A stretch of 64,000 nt of DNA from an uncultured cyanobacterium (lineage in GTDB: Bacteria > Cyanobacteriota > Cyanobacteriia > PCC-6307 > Cyanobiaceae), in assembly GCA_903856805.1 (NCBI GenBank), contig CAIOCZ010000090.1, positions 1 through 64,000 of the forward strand, written 5' to 3'. Position 1 is the stretch's first letter. Every line of letters begins with the position of its first letter. The notes beneath the pieces are model-generated. The model did not search any database. It was not told where the DNA came from and worked only from the letters and a program-made list of their open reading frames with translations. Both the position numbers and the translations under genes were made by a program. Of the stretch, positions 1-9,216 are shown piece after piece.

Positions 1-495
1 CGCACTCGGATGCTTCTGGGACTGAGCCCGTTGGGGAGTGGCGGTTTGAGTTGGCCTGACTTGCCCCCCCTGCAGCCTGTCACTCCCGGCCGTATTGGCG
101 GCGACCGGTTAGGAGGAGACTGGATTTGGCCGGCCCATGGAGTGCTCTCCTCGGGGTACGGTTGGCGCTGGGGCCGCATGCACAAAGGGATCGACGTGGC
201 GAATGCCGTAGGTACCCCGATTGTTGCTGCCCGTGCTGGACGAGTCACCGCCTCCGGTTGGAACGACGGGGGCTACGGATACTTGATTGAAATCACCCAT
301 CCAGACGGCACGATGAGCCGATACGGACACAACAGCGCCCTGATGGTCCGCGAAGGTGAGGAGGTGCGCCAGGGTCAGGTGATCAGCCAGATGGGGAGTA
401 CCGGCCGCAGCACCGGTCCCCACCTCCACTTTGAAATCCATCAAGCCGGACAGGGCGCTTCCAATCCCATGGAATTTCTGCCCCCGCGGGGCTGA
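1..495 (+). CDS. M23 family metallopeptidase (LytM/peptidoglycan endopeptidase), probably 5'-truncated by window edge
   Basis: HKGIDVANAVGTPIVAARAGRV ... YGHNS ... GSTGRSTGPHLHFEI motifs; reading frame open to the window edge upstream of the ATG at 10. Confidence 0.9.
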   Translation, partial: RTRMLLGLSPLGSGGLSWPDLPPLQPVTPGRIGGDRLGGDWIWPAHGVLSSGYGWRWGRMHKGIDVANAVGTPIVAARAGRVTASGWNDGGYGYLIEITHPDGTMSRYGHNSALMVREGEEVRQGQVISQMGSTGRSTGPHLHFEIHQAGQGASNPMEFLPPRG

Positions 496-535
496 GGTGT
501 CTCAGCGGGTGTCGATCGTCTATAATGCAGCCTCC

Positions 536-609
536 GGCTCGGTAGCTCAGCTGGTTAGAGCGTGGGATTCATAACCCCAAGGTCGGGAGTTCAAGTCTCC
601 CCCGAGCCA
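536..609 (+). tRNA. tRNA with CAT anticodon (elongator Met most likely; Ile2 not excluded)
   Basis: 7-bp acceptor GGCTCGG/CCGAGCC, D-arm TAGCTCAGCTGGTTAGAGC, anticodon loop TTCATAA, T-arm GGGAGTTCAAGTCTCCC; TATAAT-like box at ~521-526 upstream. Confidence 0.95.
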
Positions 610-619
610 TGACTCCATT

Positions 620-641
620 CCCCGCATTGCCGGGGTTTTTT
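620..641 (+). terminator. Rho-independent terminator after the tRNA
   Basis: CCCCG-CATTGC-CGGGG followed by TTTTTT. Confidence 0.75.
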
Positions 642-719
642 ATTGGCTAATTTTTAGAATTTATCAGACATTTTTGCCAAGGTCAAACTTTTTAATCCAG
701 GTATCGTTTTGGATATCTG

Positions 720-1697
720 TTATGAAATTAATGGAAAACGAAGGATAACCTCAGCGCCTCCGAGCTCTGCGGACCGGCGAATCGACATCGTGCCACGGTG
801 ATTTTCAACCGTGGCACCAACCAGATAGAGGCCAAGACCCATTCCGGTTGTTCGTGTTGATGTAAAAATCCTGTCCTCCATAGCGCCCTTGGCATCCCAC
901 TCCATGGGAAAACCAGGGCCACTATCAGCAATGGAAAATTCAACAAGATCGGAAATAGTTCGCAGAGAGATGTCAATGACTTTTATTTCAACAGAATCTT
1001 GACTTAGTGCAGCAATAGAATTCCTGATTAAATTTGTAATAGCAACTTGAAGTTGGGCTCCATCGCCATAAATCACCGAATGAGGATCTCCGGGTTTTAG
1101 ACCAGTGACATTCAAGTAGATCTGCTCACTAATAATCAGTCGATTAAGATAGGTAAGAACAGCTCCAATAACCTGAGGGAGATCGACTGGTCCCTGCTCA
1201 GTCTGAACGCTTTGTAAGAGCATGCGCATTTTCTCAATAAGCTCAACTAGTCGCTGGGATTCCGTTAACAAAACCTGTAACAAGGGCAAACTCTTACTGA
1301 GCTGGGGTAGTTCATCAGTTTGCTCAATCAAGCGCTGACTAATCAGACTCAGGCTGCTTAGAGGCTGATTAACTTCATGGGCAACGGCAGCTGCGGTCAG
1401 ACTGGTACGCAGCTTCTGACGCAGCTCTTGCTGTTGAATGCTCAGGGTTTGCTGAATCGTGGACAGCTGTTTGGTTCGATGCCTCAATCGATAGTCCGAC
1501 AGCAATATCAAGCCAAGACAGCTCCCTAGTGCAATAAGCTGGAGATGATCTCTTTGATCGCTCCGGACGAACAACTTAAGCGGGATAGTTGCAACACCAA
1601 GGCCTGTCAGGATAAGCAGTAATGCACGAGTCAGGCCAAGGGCCCAGAGTAGTCGTCTCCTGTTAGTTCCATAAGCAGTATCAGTGCTCATGCCCAT
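720..1697 (-). CDS. Sensor histidine kinase, HPK4/DctB-like, two predicted N-terminal TM helices and no large sensor domain
   Basis: H-box AHEVNQPLSSLSL, N-box NLIRNSIAAL, G-boxes DSGPGF and GMGLGL; hydrophobic N-terminus. Confidence 0.9.
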   Translation of the reverse strand: MGMSTDTAYGTNRRRLLWALGLTRALLLILTGLGVATIPLKLFVRSDQRDHLQLIALGSCLGLILLSDYRLRHRTKQLSTIQQTLSIQQQELRQKLRTSLTAAAVAHEVNQPLSSLSLISQRLIEQTDELPQLSKSLPLLQVLLTESQRLVELIEKMRMLLQSVQTEQGPVDLPQVIGAVLTYLNRLIISEQIYLNVTGLKPGDPHSVIYGDGAQLQVAITNLIRNSIAALSQDSVEIKVIDISLRTISDLVEFSIADSGPGFPMEWDAKGAMEDRIFTSTRTTGMGLGLYLVGATVENHRGTMSIRRSAELGGAEVILRFPLIS

Positions 1698-2283
1698 ACA
1701 TCACGGCATATCGGATGAGTTCCGACCCGGAAATCCCAAGTTTAGAACGCATGTTTCGACGATGTACCTCTACGGTGCCAACGGCCACCGAGAGGGTCTC
1801 GGCAATGGTTTTATTGCTGCAACCCTGTCCGACTAAAGCGAGGACTTCAAGCTCTCGACTCGTAAGAGCATCCGTGACATCTAAATTTTCAGGAAGCGAG
1901 GAAACATCAGAATTATCTCCAATGAATGACTTAATTTCATCCCTAAGAACATCAAAAGCTCTATTTTTATCAACAACAGCATGTAGCATGGGGCGGAGAT
2001 GAATTGGGCATATGAAACTGGTTGCCTGACCTGACAGAACAATGAAGCGAGCCAGGGCACTTTGATTGTGTAGAGCTTCAGCGACGTTGATTCCAGAAAA
2101 ATCTGGTAACGACAAGTCAAGAATTAGCAAATCAGGATTAAGATCAATCACATGCTGAATTCCTTCGGCACCTGTTTCCGCCGTAGCAGCAATGTTAAGA
2201 CCAGAAATTCTTTTGAGAACGGGCAAAAGTAGTTCTACAAACATCGACTGGTCTTCCACTAGCACACAATCAATCTGAGTCAT
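1681..2283 (-). CDS. NarL/FixJ-family response regulator with LuxR HTH
   Basis: Receiver: VEDQ, LLILDLSLPDFSG, VLSGQA, VVDKN; C-terminal LTSRELEVLALVGQGCSNKTIAETLSVAVGTVEVHRRNMRSKL. Start chosen at MTQIDCVLVED; the ORF extends to 2346. Confidence 0.9.
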   Translation of the reverse strand: MTQIDCVLVEDQSMFVELLLPVLKRISGLNIAATAETGAEGIQHVIDLNPDLLILDLSLPDFSGINVAEALHNQSALARFIVLSGQATSFICPIHLRPMLHAVVDKNRAFDVLRDEIKSFIGDNSDVSSLPENLDVTDALTSRELEVLALVGQGCSNKTIAETLSVAVGTVEVHRRNMRSKLGISGSELIRYAVMYGHEH

Positions 2284-2437
2284 GACAGAACCTCCCTCAT
2301 CATCTTGCCATGGATCGGCCAAAAACCAAAGCCGAACCAAGCGCATTCAATCCAATCGGACACCATGACATGAGTTCGCATTTTTGGATACGGTAGTATG
2401 ATCAAATACTTCCTCGTCGTTCAGCCACCATCAATTA

Positions 2438-3496
2438 ATGCTTAAGGCAAATATCTGGCCTCGAATATTTGTACTCTCTCTCGTTATGGGTATTTTTGGC
2501 TATGCTTGGCAGCAACTAAATGAACTCACTCTTTACGTTGTTGGGCAGCCCTCGAGCGTTGGTCCACTCCAAAGCAAGATGGAAGCACCATTCTTTACTG
2601 CCTTGCGACAAAAAAGTAAGCTGCCATTAGACATAACTTATAAGCCATTAAATGAAACTGGTTTGATCGATGCCTACCAACTACAAACTCTTCAAGACGG
2701 TGTCATTGATCTAGCATCGCTAAGATTTATTCAAAACAGTAAGGTTGAACCCGCCTTGGCCGGAATAGATTTGCCAGGCTTAATTCAAGATTTTGACACA
2801 GCAAGACGTGTCACCACCAACTATGGTCCAACTCTCGACCACTATCTCCAACGTCAACACAATATCAAACTGCTAGGATTATGGACCTTCGGCCCCCAGC
2901 AAATTTTTTGCAAAACGCGAATTAATAATATTAAAAGTTTCAGTGGCATGAAAATTCGGATACCCAGTTCCTTCATGTCGCCTTTAATCTCAAAACTTGG
3001 TGGGATTCCAGCAGTCATCTCCTTCGACGAGACGAAGCAAGCATTAGCTATCGGGCTTGTTGATTGCGCAATTACAAGTATTGCCTCAGCCAATAGTGCA
3101 GGATGGACAGAGTACACCCCTTATTATATTCCATTGGCCTTTGGCTTTGGAATTAATGGATATGCTATATCGATGAAAAAATGGAATGAGCTGTCTTCAT
3201 GGCAACAGGCAACCTTCCAAAAAAGTATAAATTCTTATCTCAATGATCATTGGAAATATTCCAGACAAATCTACATCAATGCCCGAGAGTGCTCAACTCG
3301 TAGACTTTGTCAAGATGGGAAATCATTCCCATTGATTGAGATCTCTCCATCAAAATCTGATATTACTTTTCTCCAAAATGTTTCTCGAGCTACTATTAAA
3401 AAAAGCTGGGCTTCGCAATGTGAACTCATTCATCATGGTTGTCTAAGTCAATGGGAGAAGGTCATTGGCTCAATACTCCAATCAAAAATGTTTTAA
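2438..3496 (+). CDS. TRAP/DctP-like extracytoplasmic solute-binding protein with N-terminal signal/anchor
   Basis: FSGMKIRIPSSFMSPLISKLGGIPAVISFDETKQALAIGLVDCAIT ... GFGINGYAISMKKWNELSSWQQ resembles the DctP signature; hydrophobic N-terminus. Confidence 0.75.
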   Translation: MLKANIWPRIFVLSLVMGIFGYAWQQLNELTLYVVGQPSSVGPLQSKMEAPFFTALRQKSKLPLDITYKPLNETGLIDAYQLQTLQDGVIDLASLRFIQNSKVEPALAGIDLPGLIQDFDTARRVTTNYGPTLDHYLQRQHNIKLLGLWTFGPQQIFCKTRINNIKSFSGMKIRIPSSFMSPLISKLGGIPAVISFDETKQALAIGLVDCAITSIASANSAGWTEYTPYYIPLAFGFGINGYAISMKKWNELSSWQQATFQKSINSYLNDHWKYSRQIYINARECSTRRLCQDGKSFPLIEISPSKSDITFLQNVSRATIKKSWASQCELIHHGCLSQWEKVIGSILQSKMF

Positions 3497-3506
3497 AACA
3501 AGTTAA

Positions 3507-4970
3507 ATGAATATTAAGCGCGCAAAACTGGTATCCGAGTATAGACTTGCACCCAAACTAGCTGTCCCGTTGCAAACAATTTCACTTTTGGCGGCGGTAG
3601 TTTTTGTTGCCTCCTTTACACACGAAGTTCTAGATACAAACAACTTATACGTTAATCAGCATTTTTTATTGACAATACTTCAATTACTTTTGACTCTTTG
3701 GGCTTTTATAGAGGTCAAGTCTGTGGCGTCAAAGATTACCTATACTCCACTGAAAAGTCTTGAAACAGTTTTAGTGGTTCAATTTATCGTTTTACTGATT
3801 CGTGGATTCACTGGGGATGGTGGGTTCATTGAACCATCTAGCACTTCAACATATATTTTTCACCCTAAATTCGAGGTGGCCCTTGCATTCACTCCCATTT
3901 ATTTGATTTTATTTTCGGGTATAATATATTTTATCATTAAATCGTTTGCCTATGCTGAGTTTATTAAAAAAAATCAACTCGGTCAAGAAATGATCAGTCT
4001 GAAGGAAGCCCAATCAGCTCTTGTTGACAGTGAGGAACGCTATCGAATAATTACCGAATGGGCCCATGATGTGATTTGGAGTCTAGATACTAATGGTAAC
4101 TTTGTTTTTGTAAGTCCATCGATCGAGACCTTTACTGGGATCAAACCCAATGAGCTCGTCCATCAGTCACCTTCTAGAATCCTGACAAAATTTTCCTTTC
4201 ATTTACTCGATTTAACCTTACAAACCATCGCTAGACAAGTCAAATTATCCAATCGTTTTCAACAATATTGCATAGAACTTGAATACATTCCTTTTTCTGA
4301 TAAAGTCATTACAGCAGAAGTTAACTTAAATTGTCTTTTTGACAGTTTCGGTGTCTTCACAGGTTTTGTTGCAATTAACCGAGATATTACAGAGCGAAAG
4401 AAGATGGAAATTGAACTCCGTCAAGCAAAAGAAATTGCGGAAGCTTCTAATCTTTCCCTGCTTGCCGCCAACGCAATTCTCCATGGTCATGCCACGACTG
4501 ATCAATTAACAGGAGTTGCCAACCGTCGACATTTTGAAAACTCTTTGGAATCTCAAATTTCTCATTGCCAATTGCTTGGCTCTGCGATTTCCTTGGTTGT
4601 TATCGATATTGATAATTTTAAAGCAATAAATGATTGTTATGGACATCAGGTTGGTGATATGGTACTAGTTGAATCGGCTAGGCTTCTGCAAAGTACTCTA
4701 CGAAAACGAGATCTCCTTGCCCGTTGGGGTGGGGATGAATTTATTATATTACTTTCCGGTTCAAGTGGAACTGAAGCCTTTGGCCTGGCTCAACATCTCT
4801 GCGATAAGTTTCAAGTTCATCGTTTTCCTGTCGTAGACCGCCTAACGGCAAGTTTTGGTGTGGCTGAGTTTCAAGAATCTGAAAGGATAGAAGATTGGTT
4901 TACTCGAGGTGATGAAGTTCTTTACGCTGCAAAATCAGCTGGGCGAAATTGTGTAAAATTTAGCGCATAA
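3507..4970 (+). CDS. Membrane PAS-GGDEF diguanylate cyclase
   Basis: Several N-terminal hydrophobic segments; PAS (SEERYRIITEWAHDVIWSLDTNGNFVFVSPS); DQLTGVANRRHFE; RKRDLLARWGGDEF (I-site RxxD plus GGDEF). Confidence 0.93.
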   Translation: MNIKRAKLVSEYRLAPKLAVPLQTISLLAAVVFVASFTHEVLDTNNLYVNQHFLLTILQLLLTLWAFIEVKSVASKITYTPLKSLETVLVVQFIVLLIRGFTGDGGFIEPSSTSTYIFHPKFEVALAFTPIYLILFSGIIYFIIKSFAYAEFIKKNQLGQEMISLKEAQSALVDSEERYRIITEWAHDVIWSLDTNGNFVFVSPSIETFTGIKPNELVHQSPSRILTKFSFHLLDLTLQTIARQVKLSNRFQQYCIELEYIPFSDKVITAEVNLNCLFDSFGVFTGFVAINRDITERKKMEIELRQAKEIAEASNLSLLAANAILHGHATTDQLTGVANRRHFENSLESQISHCQLLGSAISLVVIDIDNFKAINDCYGHQVGDMVLVESARLLQSTLRKRDLLARWGGDEFIILLSGSSGTEAFGLAQHLCDKFQVHRFPVVDRLTASFGVAEFQESERIEDWFTRGDEVLYAAKSAGRNCVKFSA

Positions 4971-5122
4971 TACTGCTTGGAGCGGGAAATTACTGGTCTT
5001 GATTGAATAACCTTCGTGCCTTACGAATTCGATTGAATAAATAGGTTCTTTGGGTTATGATGTGGTTACCTTGTTGGTTCCATGGCCAATGGGCCTAAGT
5101 ACGGAGCTGTTCGCCGAACCTG

Positions 5123-6070
5123 ATGTCACAGTCATCGATCAACTCCCCCCAGTTGCAGGCCGCCTCTCCTCCGATGGCCTACCTCATGGTCCCAGGTGTC
5201 GATGGGAGCAGTTCCTATCCTTGGGTAGGACGTGGCTGTATCCATTTGCTCGGAGTGGAGCCCGCTGAGCTCATGGCAAACAGTGGTAAATTTTGGTCCT
5301 TGGTGCATCCGTCCGATCGCACCCCTTTTAAGCTCGCAAAACTTAAGGCGATCCGTCAAGGAATTGCTTTTCGTGGCCGTTGTCGAATAGCAACAGAATT
5401 TGGCGAAGAGAAGCTGATCGAAGTTTCTGGTTATCCATTGCCATCAACAGTTCACGATTTTCCCAAGCTCTGGAGCCTCCAAGCTGTTGATGTGAGCTTT
5501 GAGAAACGGTTGATTGAGGAAATTAGAGAACTTAAAGAAGTAATTGGTCGGAATGAGAGCCAACTCAAATTTCAAATCAAATCTCTTGGTGAATCTCACG
5601 CTGCGATTGCCCGCCTCAGCGCCATAGATTCATTAACAGGAGTTGCTAATCGTCTCTCATTTCAACATTCTTTATGGAGGGAAGTTGCTGTGGCACAGCG
5701 CCATGGTAGCCCCCTTGGCTTGATTTCCATCAAACTGATGGGCCTGCGAGATCTCAATCGTGCCCAAGGCCTTTTGGCTGGTGATCAAGCTTTGACTCGC
5801 TTTGCTACGGTGCTATCCAATTTCCTTGCAAGCCATCACATTATCGGACGCCCCTCCGGAACGGTTTTCTGCGTACTGTTGCCTAGGGCTGATGATCAAA
5901 CAATTAATCTATTTCTACAAAGGCTGACTAGCATTATATCTAGTGATCAGAACCTGAGTGAAGGCGGGCTAACAGTCCATGCCGGAGCTACTTTTTGTAT
6001 GGTGGACGATAGTTGTGATTCATTTTACCAGCGGGCTGAATCTCAAATGCTGCAGAGTATTTTGGCATGA
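5123..6070 (+). CDS. PAS-like/GGDEF-like protein with degenerate GGDEF motif
   Basis: Retains IDSLTGVANRLSFQ and the GGDEF-domain scaffold, but the active-site loop reads GRPSGTVFCVLLPRA. Confidence 0.8.
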   Translation: MSQSSINSPQLQAASPPMAYLMVPGVDGSSSYPWVGRGCIHLLGVEPAELMANSGKFWSLVHPSDRTPFKLAKLKAIRQGIAFRGRCRIATEFGEEKLIEVSGYPLPSTVHDFPKLWSLQAVDVSFEKRLIEEIRELKEVIGRNESQLKFQIKSLGESHAAIARLSAIDSLTGVANRLSFQHSLWREVAVAQRHGSPLGLISIKLMGLRDLNRAQGLLAGDQALTRFATVLSNFLASHHIIGRPSGTVFCVLLPRADDQTINLFLQRLTSIISSDQNLSEGGLTVHAGATFCMVDDSCDSFYQRAESQMLQSILA

Positions 6071-6646
6071 TCTCTTGGTCCAATTTCATAACCTGTTGAA
6101 TAAGTCTACTTATTGTGATCAGCCGAGCACGATTCGCCAAGTGTTCAATAGAAACTACCTTGCCATGAATCGCCAATAGCTGAGTCGCTTCTTTCGGCTC
6201 TAATTTCCTTAAGTCGCTTTATAGCAGGCACGAGATAGTTGTTGACTGGTCTATTCTGTGGTGCTTTAATGCGATGATTTTACTAGCATCTTTGACTCGG
6301 TCGCTGACAACTTAAAATGGTTGTTTGTTTTTAAGCAGTAGATTTGGTTGATTTTGGCGCAATTTACCTTTGCCTTTCATGCTTTCTACCTGCTTTGTTG
6401 GTAATTCCCCGAGAAAACCTCTTCACGGTTGGTTGTCTGATGCGGGAGCACTTTCGGCAAAATAACGTGATGTGGGAGATCTTCAGGGTGGGTCTAGGCA
6501 ACGTCCTTGGCGCCCATCGTTGCTACAAGTCTGATTCTGCACAAATGGGTTTGCTCACTAGTCCATTGTGGAGCTATCGAGCCATCCTGATGACAGGGAA
6601 ATGGTTCAGCTCGATTTCTTGATCAGGTCTAGCGTTGGCAGAGGTC

Positions 6647-6982
6647 TCAACGCATGTCAATCGCGTTCAGTCGATCGCGAAACGTGTTTCCGCTGCCTTG
6701 ATCTTCATAGAGGTCGGAGGAGGGGTCAACCAGAGGCGTAATCACCGGCAATGTCTCCTGGTACTGAAGTTGTCGCCGGGGCTTGCTCTGGGCGCTGCCG
6801 AGATTGGGGCGTCCATCGAGGGCGCGAATCAGGCTCCTGCTGCGATTCACGGCTCCGATCGTTTCCCCGTCCTTAGGACGGATCAGGGGGTTGCCCTTCA
6901 GTTCGCTGCGAACCTGGTTGAGAAGGCGGAAATGCCCCGTGGTGTTGTATTTGCGCAGAACGCTTGGATCCCAGCCCATCAA
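6647..6982 (-). CDS. Conserved cyanobacterial hypothetical protein
   Basis: MMGWDPSVLRKYNTTGHFRLLNQVRSELKGNPLIR... recalls a conserved picocyanobacterial small protein. Confidence 0.65.
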   Translation of the reverse strand: MMGWDPSVLRKYNTTGHFRLLNQVRSELKGNPLIRPKDGETIGAVNRSRSLIRALDGRPNLGSAQSKPRRQLQYQETLPVITPLVDPSSDLYEDQGSGNTFRDRLNAIDMR

Positions 6983-7140
6983 CGATGCTCTTCTGGAGTC
7001 TTAACCCTAGGACGGCGCGGACACAGGGGAATCTGTGATAGGTTGTCATGGTCGCAACTGGTAGTCGGTACGACTTTGGCTTTGTTCAAGTCTTCCTGGC
7101 TGCCCTTGGCAACCGCTTCCTTCCTCGCCGCATCTGAACC

Positions 7141-7731
7141 ATGTCCAGGCTTGTCGGTCTCCCGGCTCCCGAGTTCACCGCCACGGCCGTGGTAGATCAG
7201 GAGTTCAAGGAGATTTCCCTTTCCAGCTACCGCGGCAAGTACGTGGTTCTGTTTTTCTATCCTCTCGACTTTACCTTCGTCTGCCCAACTGAAATCACCG
7301 CGTTTTCCGACAGATACGCTGATTTTTCCAGCCGCAATACTGAAGTCCTCGGAGTTTCAGTTGACAGCCAGTTTAGCCACCTTGCTTGGGTTCAAACCGA
7401 CCGTAAGGCTGGAGGTTTAGGCGATATCGCCTATCCCCTCGTCGCGGATCTGAAGAAAGACATCGCTCGCGCCTACAACGTTCTCGATGAGGAGGGTGGA
7501 ATTGCCTTGCGTGGGCTCTTCATCATCGACCCTGATGGCTTGATCATGCACAGCACCATTAATAACCTGCCGGTGGGACGGAGTGTTGACGAAACCCTCC
7601 GAGTGCTTCAGGCCTTCCAGTATGTCCAGTCCCATCCTGATGAGGTCTGCCCAGCCAACTGGACGCCTGGGGATAAAACCATGAATCCTGACCCTGTGAA
7701 GAGCAAGGACTTCTTTGCTTCCGTTAACTGA
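7141..7731 (+). CDS. 2-Cys peroxiredoxin (AhpC/TSA)
   Basis: [19 protein letters not shown] and resolving-Cys EVCPANW motifs. Confidence 0.97.
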   Translation: MSRLVGLPAPEFTATAVVDQEFKEISLSSYRGKYVVLFFYPLDFTFVCPTEITAFSDRYADFSSRNTEVLGVSVDSQFSHLAWVQTDRKAGGLGDIAYPLVADLKKDIARAYNVLDEEGGIALRGLFIIDPDGLIMHSTINNLPVGRSVDETLRVLQAFQYVQSHPDEVCPANWTPGDKTMNPDPVKSKDFFASVN

Positions 7732-7771
7732 AACGACCCGTTAGCCCCTTAGGGACAACCGGTTTTGTCGA

Positions 7772-7799
7772 GGGGGCCAATAGGGGCCCCTTTCTTTTT
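7772..7799 (+). terminator. Rho-independent terminator after peroxiredoxin
   Basis: GGGGCC-AATAGG-GGCCCC followed by TTTCTTTTT. Confidence 0.75.
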
Positions 7800-7840
7800 G
7801 TCTAACCTAATCAGCCATCAAGGCACCTTTGTGTGAGTTT

Positions 7841-8494
7841 TCAGCCCAAGGCTGCTGCCAGCAAACGACGACCATCGATGCCTCCGGAGACGTCATCGCA
7901 AGCCCGCTCCGGATGGGGCATCAACCCCAGCACATTGCCCGAGATATTCGTAATTCCCGCCACATTGGCCACTGATCCATTGGGGTTATTACGATAACGC
8001 AGCACCACCTGACCATTGTCCTCTAATCTTTTCATGTCTTCGCTATCGAGTTGATATCGACCTTCACCATGGGCTATGGGAAGGTTGATTTGTTCTCCAT
8101 CGTGGTAGTTGGCCAGCCACTGGCATCGACCAGGCTGCACCTCTAAAGGGGTCGATTCACAAAGAAAATGAAGACCCGCATTGCGAGTCAGCACACCAGG
8201 AAGAAGGCCCATTTCCGTGAGGATCTGAAAGCCATTGCAGATTCCCAGCACCGGACCACCACGGTCCGCAAAGGTTTTCACTTCTTCCAGGACCGGTGCA
8301 AAGCGCGCGATGGCACCACATCGCAAATAGTCCCCGTAACTAAAGCCCCCCGGCAGTACCACCGCCTCCAGTCCCTTCAGATCCCGTTCTTCATGCCAGA
8401 GAAAACGGGTGGAACGGCCCAGGCAACCTTGGAGGGCCCAGTGCACATCCCGGTCGCAGTTGGAGCCGGGGAAAATCACAATACCGATCGTCAT
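7841..8494 (-). CDS. purQ: Phosphoribosylformylglycinamidine synthase subunit PurQ
   Basis: [16 protein letters not shown] ... [16 protein letters not shown] ... GICNGFQIL ... MPHPER. Confidence 0.97.
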   Translation of the reverse strand: MTIGIVIFPGSNCDRDVHWALQGCLGRSTRFLWHEERDLKGLEAVVLPGGFSYGDYLRCGAIARFAPVLEEVKTFADRGGPVLGICNGFQILTEMGLLPGVLTRNAGLHFLCESTPLEVQPGRCQWLANYHDGEQINLPIAHGEGRYQLDSEDMKRLEDNGQVVLRYRNNPNGSVANVAGITNISGNVLGLMPHPERACDDVSGGIDGRRLLAAALG

Positions 8495-8508
8495 GACGTC
8501 GTCCTCCC

Positions 8509-8802
8509 TCAGTTGAGTTCCGCGAGTTCGAGGGACCAATCCTCAATGACCGGATTGGCCAGCAGGCGATCGCTGAGCAACGTCACCTGGGCTTCCGCCG
8601 TCGCCCTGTCAGCTGCTTCCAATTCCAACTCGATCGCCTTGCCGATCCTGAGGCGTTTGATCCCGGTGACCCCCAGGCGAGTAGCGGCTGCGCGGGTGGC
8701 CTCGCCGGCTGGATCCAGAACGGAGGGACGCAGGGAAATCTGTACGCGAGCGTTGTAGAGGGGCACCGTGGTTCGGGCTTTTGTTAAATCTTGCCAGGCC
8801 AT
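8509..8802 (-). CDS. purS: Phosphoribosylformylglycinamidine synthase subunit PurS
   Basis: [21 protein letters not shown]...[20 protein letters not shown]; immediately upstream of purQ. Confidence 0.92.
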   Translation of the reverse strand: MAWQDLTKARTTVPLYNARVQISLRPSVLDPAGEATRAAATRLGVTGIKRLRIGKAIELELEAADRATAEAQVTLLSDRLLANPVIEDWSLELAELN

Positions 8803-8937
8803 GCCATCGCAGGGCTCCCGACTGAGCAATTTGGAAACAGCTCCTCCGCCAGCAGGGCCGTGTTGTCCGCCCTTCGATCGGTCCTCGTAACCAGTCTGCA
8901 GATTCTCTGGTTGCTCTCGGTTGTCAACGTCCCAACT

Positions 8938-9198
8938 ATGGCGGCACCCCTGTTGGTCCCGCTGCGGTGTCGCCTCAACCAGGGGGCCTGGCAAGAGTGC
9001 CAGATGCAGGTCGACCAGGTCGGCAGTCACTGGTGGTTGCTCGTTGGTACCCAAAAACTGGAATTCCGCCACGATGGCCTGGGCTCGGTGACGATGCAAC
9101 ACGGCGATGGGGACTGGCTTCCAGTGAGCAGCCGCTGGGAGGATCGGGACCTCTGTTGGAACGGTGTCTGCGCCCGAGGTGAGATCCCCCTGGACTGA
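8938..9198 (+). CDS. Conserved cyanobacterial hypothetical protein
   Basis: CRLNQGAWQECQMQVDQVGSHWWLLVGTQKLEFRHDGLGSVTMQHGDGDWLPVSSRWEDRDLCWNGVCARGEIPLD; the ORF can start as early as 8791. Confidence 0.6.
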   Translation: MAAPLLVPLRCRLNQGAWQECQMQVDQVGSHWWLLVGTQKLEFRHDGLGSVTMQHGDGDWLPVSSRWEDRDLCWNGVCARGEIPLD

Positions 9199-9216
9199 AC
9201 GTCGATCCTGCCTGCT

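Noticed and set aside
6344-6622. 92-aa + strand ORF in the AT-rich gap
   Set aside because: No motif, unusual composition and no supporting context; reported only as part of the unexplained gap.
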